Assembly: GCA_944371545.1 (NCBI GenBank)
Contig: CALVXT010000069.1
Coordinates: 1-6,731, forward strand
Direction: 5' to 3'
DNA from: an uncultured Bacilli bacterium
GTDB taxonomy: Bacteria > Bacillota_I > Bacilli_A > RF39 > UBA660
Length of the DNA stretch: 6,731 bases
This document shows, in pieces, positions 5,618 to 6,731 of the stretch (within the stretch, counting starts at the first letter, position 1; each line of letters opens with the position of its first letter). A model generated the notes under the pieces. That model had not been told where the DNA came from. It made no database searches and saw nothing but the letters and a program-made list of their open reading frames with translations. The translations under genes were made by a program, and so were the position numbers.

Positions 5618-6731
5618 TTATGCTGTATTTCCTGTTGGAGTAAGAATAATACGGAAAGATACATTATATAGATTTACTCCTTGCCATGGATAAAAAGCAA
5701 ATACTCCGGCAATATTTCCATCAACATAAGCGCCACCTCGACTCATAAAAGAACCATCGTTATTATAAAAATGGCTCAAATCTGAATACCACGAACTACT
5801 ATATCGAGCAAATTCTTGATATAACGTATTGTCCCAGAATGGTCCCATTTCTCCTGTAGCATCTCCTAGAATTCTGCCATAATATTTTGTGGCTGCATCA
5901 GAGTAACTGTATGAATCAAAATATTTTGATTCGGGTATAGGAATACCAGCTTCAAATAATTCATTAGTATCAATGTATATACCATTAAATCCTGAATTGA
6001 ATGAAGAATTTCCTGCTATCGGTATATTATTTGAATTATACATAATGCTCATCACATAATCATGCGCACACCCATTCATATCGTAAATGCCCGTGATATT
6101 TCCTGTGGTGCTAGCTAATATACTGTTTGGATAAGCTGTATTACATGTGTCATCATTACAGTACTGATTGCATTCTTCATTGGTTCCTGTATACCCACAG
6201 GTTGGTTCATTATTTGCTGCATATCCTGTTATTAGAAATGAATTGCTATTAATTCGAGTATTAGTAGCGCTGCCATATTGACTTTGTGATAAATAGGCCA
6301 CCGCTCCCCATTCTGTGTTCTTCATCATATGACTATCTAAGTTTCGTTTATAATTATAGCTATTCAAATGTGCATTGGATATTTGAATATTATTCCAACT
6401 ATAAACATTTGGTTTAATTATTACTTTACTTGAATCACTAATGTTTTGTTCTGCTTCTGTTCTACTTGTTGCTCCGTTATATCCTGTTTCAAATTTGCCT
6501 ACCCAAAATCCTGTTGATGGGATACTTATGAATGCTGGATGTGTCATATAATCTCCTACTTCACAATTTCCTGTGGCTCCACTCTCCATTGGTGTTGTGC
6601 ATTCTCCCTCATTTGCATCATTTGTATTGTAATCTCTGAATATGATTGGGATTTCATGGACTTTTGAAGTATCTATACTTGTTAAACTATCATATAACCC
6701 TAAATCCCATAATTGATATCTGTATTTTGGG
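5618..6731 (-). CDS. Large surface-type protein with FGE/C-type-lectin-like fold, 5' end missing
   Basis: The frame is open from the window edge to the TAA at 5620-5618, giving 371 residues of C-terminal part; an internal ATG at 6589 is not the true start. Numbering from the edge: GFWVGKFETGYNG (74-86), MMKNTEWGAVAYLSQSQYG (135-153), a cysteine-rich insert with Cys178, 187, 191 and 196, then NITGIYDMNGCAHDYVM (211-227) and a final SRGGAY...SFRIIL (330-363). The last two blocks match the signature of formylglycine-generating-enzyme/sulfatase-modifying-factor folds (xGxYDMxGNxxEW and RGGS...GFR). The protein is rich in Asn, Ser, Tyr and Gly, as expected for a secreted protein. Similar domains, to my knowledge, sit on prepilin-like proteins of uncultured gut Firmicutes, so a secreted or pilin-type N-terminus outside the window is likely. 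The catalytic cysteines of true FGE cannot be assigned, so a binding or display role is more likely than enzymatic activity. Function unknown. Confidence 0.7.
   Translation of the reverse strand, partial: PKYRYQLWDLGLYDSLTSIDTSKVHEIPIIFRDYNTNDANEGECTTPMESGATGNCEVGDYMTHPAFISIPSTGFWVGKFETGYNGATSRTEAEQNISDSSKVIIKPNVYSWNNIQISNAHLNSYNYKRNLDSHMMKNTEWGAVAYLSQSQYGSATNTRINSNSFLITGYAANNEPTCGYTGTNEECNQYCNDDTCNTAYPNSILASTTGNITGIYDMNGCAHDYVMSIMYNSNNIPIAGNSSFNSGFNGIYIDTNELFEAGIPIPESKYFDSYSYSDAATKYYGRILGDATGEMGPFWDNTLYQEFARYSSSWYSDLSHFYNNDGSFMSRGGAYVDGNIAGVFAFYPWQGVNLYNVSFRIILTPTGNTA

Overview
The window is AT-rich, with strong AGGAGG-type ribosome binding sites and short or overlapping gene junctions. It looks like chromosome from a low-GC Firmicute, probably an anaerobic, gut-type member of the Bacilli, though I cannot place it below that level. 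TGA is used as a stop: the SPOR gene, radC and mreC all end in TGA. This argues for the standard bacterial code rather than the Mollicutes UGA=Trp code.

Left part (1-2550, minus strand): the two-gene operon for anaerobic dNTP synthesis. nrdD is the class III ribonucleotide reductase (glycyl-radical enzyme). It is followed after 9 bases by nrdG, its radical-SAM activase, whose 3' end is cut off by the window edge. Middle (2551-2791): a 241-base divergent intergenic region with an extended -10 promoter on each side and a 20-base sequence present twice (16/20 identical). Each copy carries a CRP-like half-site: one sits where an activator of nrdD would bind and the other covers the -35 of the divergent gene. 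That gene (2792-3394, plus strand) is a Crp/Fnr-family regulator. The simplest reading is that it activates nrdDG and represses itself.

Centre right (3375-5503, minus strand): a tightly overlapping operon running SPOR-domain membrane protein, radC, mreC, mreD. It is a reduced version of the spoIIB-maf-radC-mreB-mreC-mreD locus of Bacillus subtilis, with maf and mreB missing. MreC and MreD are both short, and RadC lacks the acidic residue normally found in its HPRE motif. Its last gene (mreD) overlaps the 3' end of the convergent regulator by 20 bases.

Right end (5618-6731, minus strand): the 3' part of a large, polar, probably surface protein with a formylglycine-generating-enzyme/C-type-lectin-like fold and a C-terminal segment resembling the variable region of diversity-generating retroelement targets. 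No reverse transcriptase or template repeat is in view. A hairpin plus T-tract lies between it and the SPOR gene. I saw no tRNA, rRNA, CRISPR array, insertion sequence or phage gene, and no gene-free stretch longer than 300 bases.
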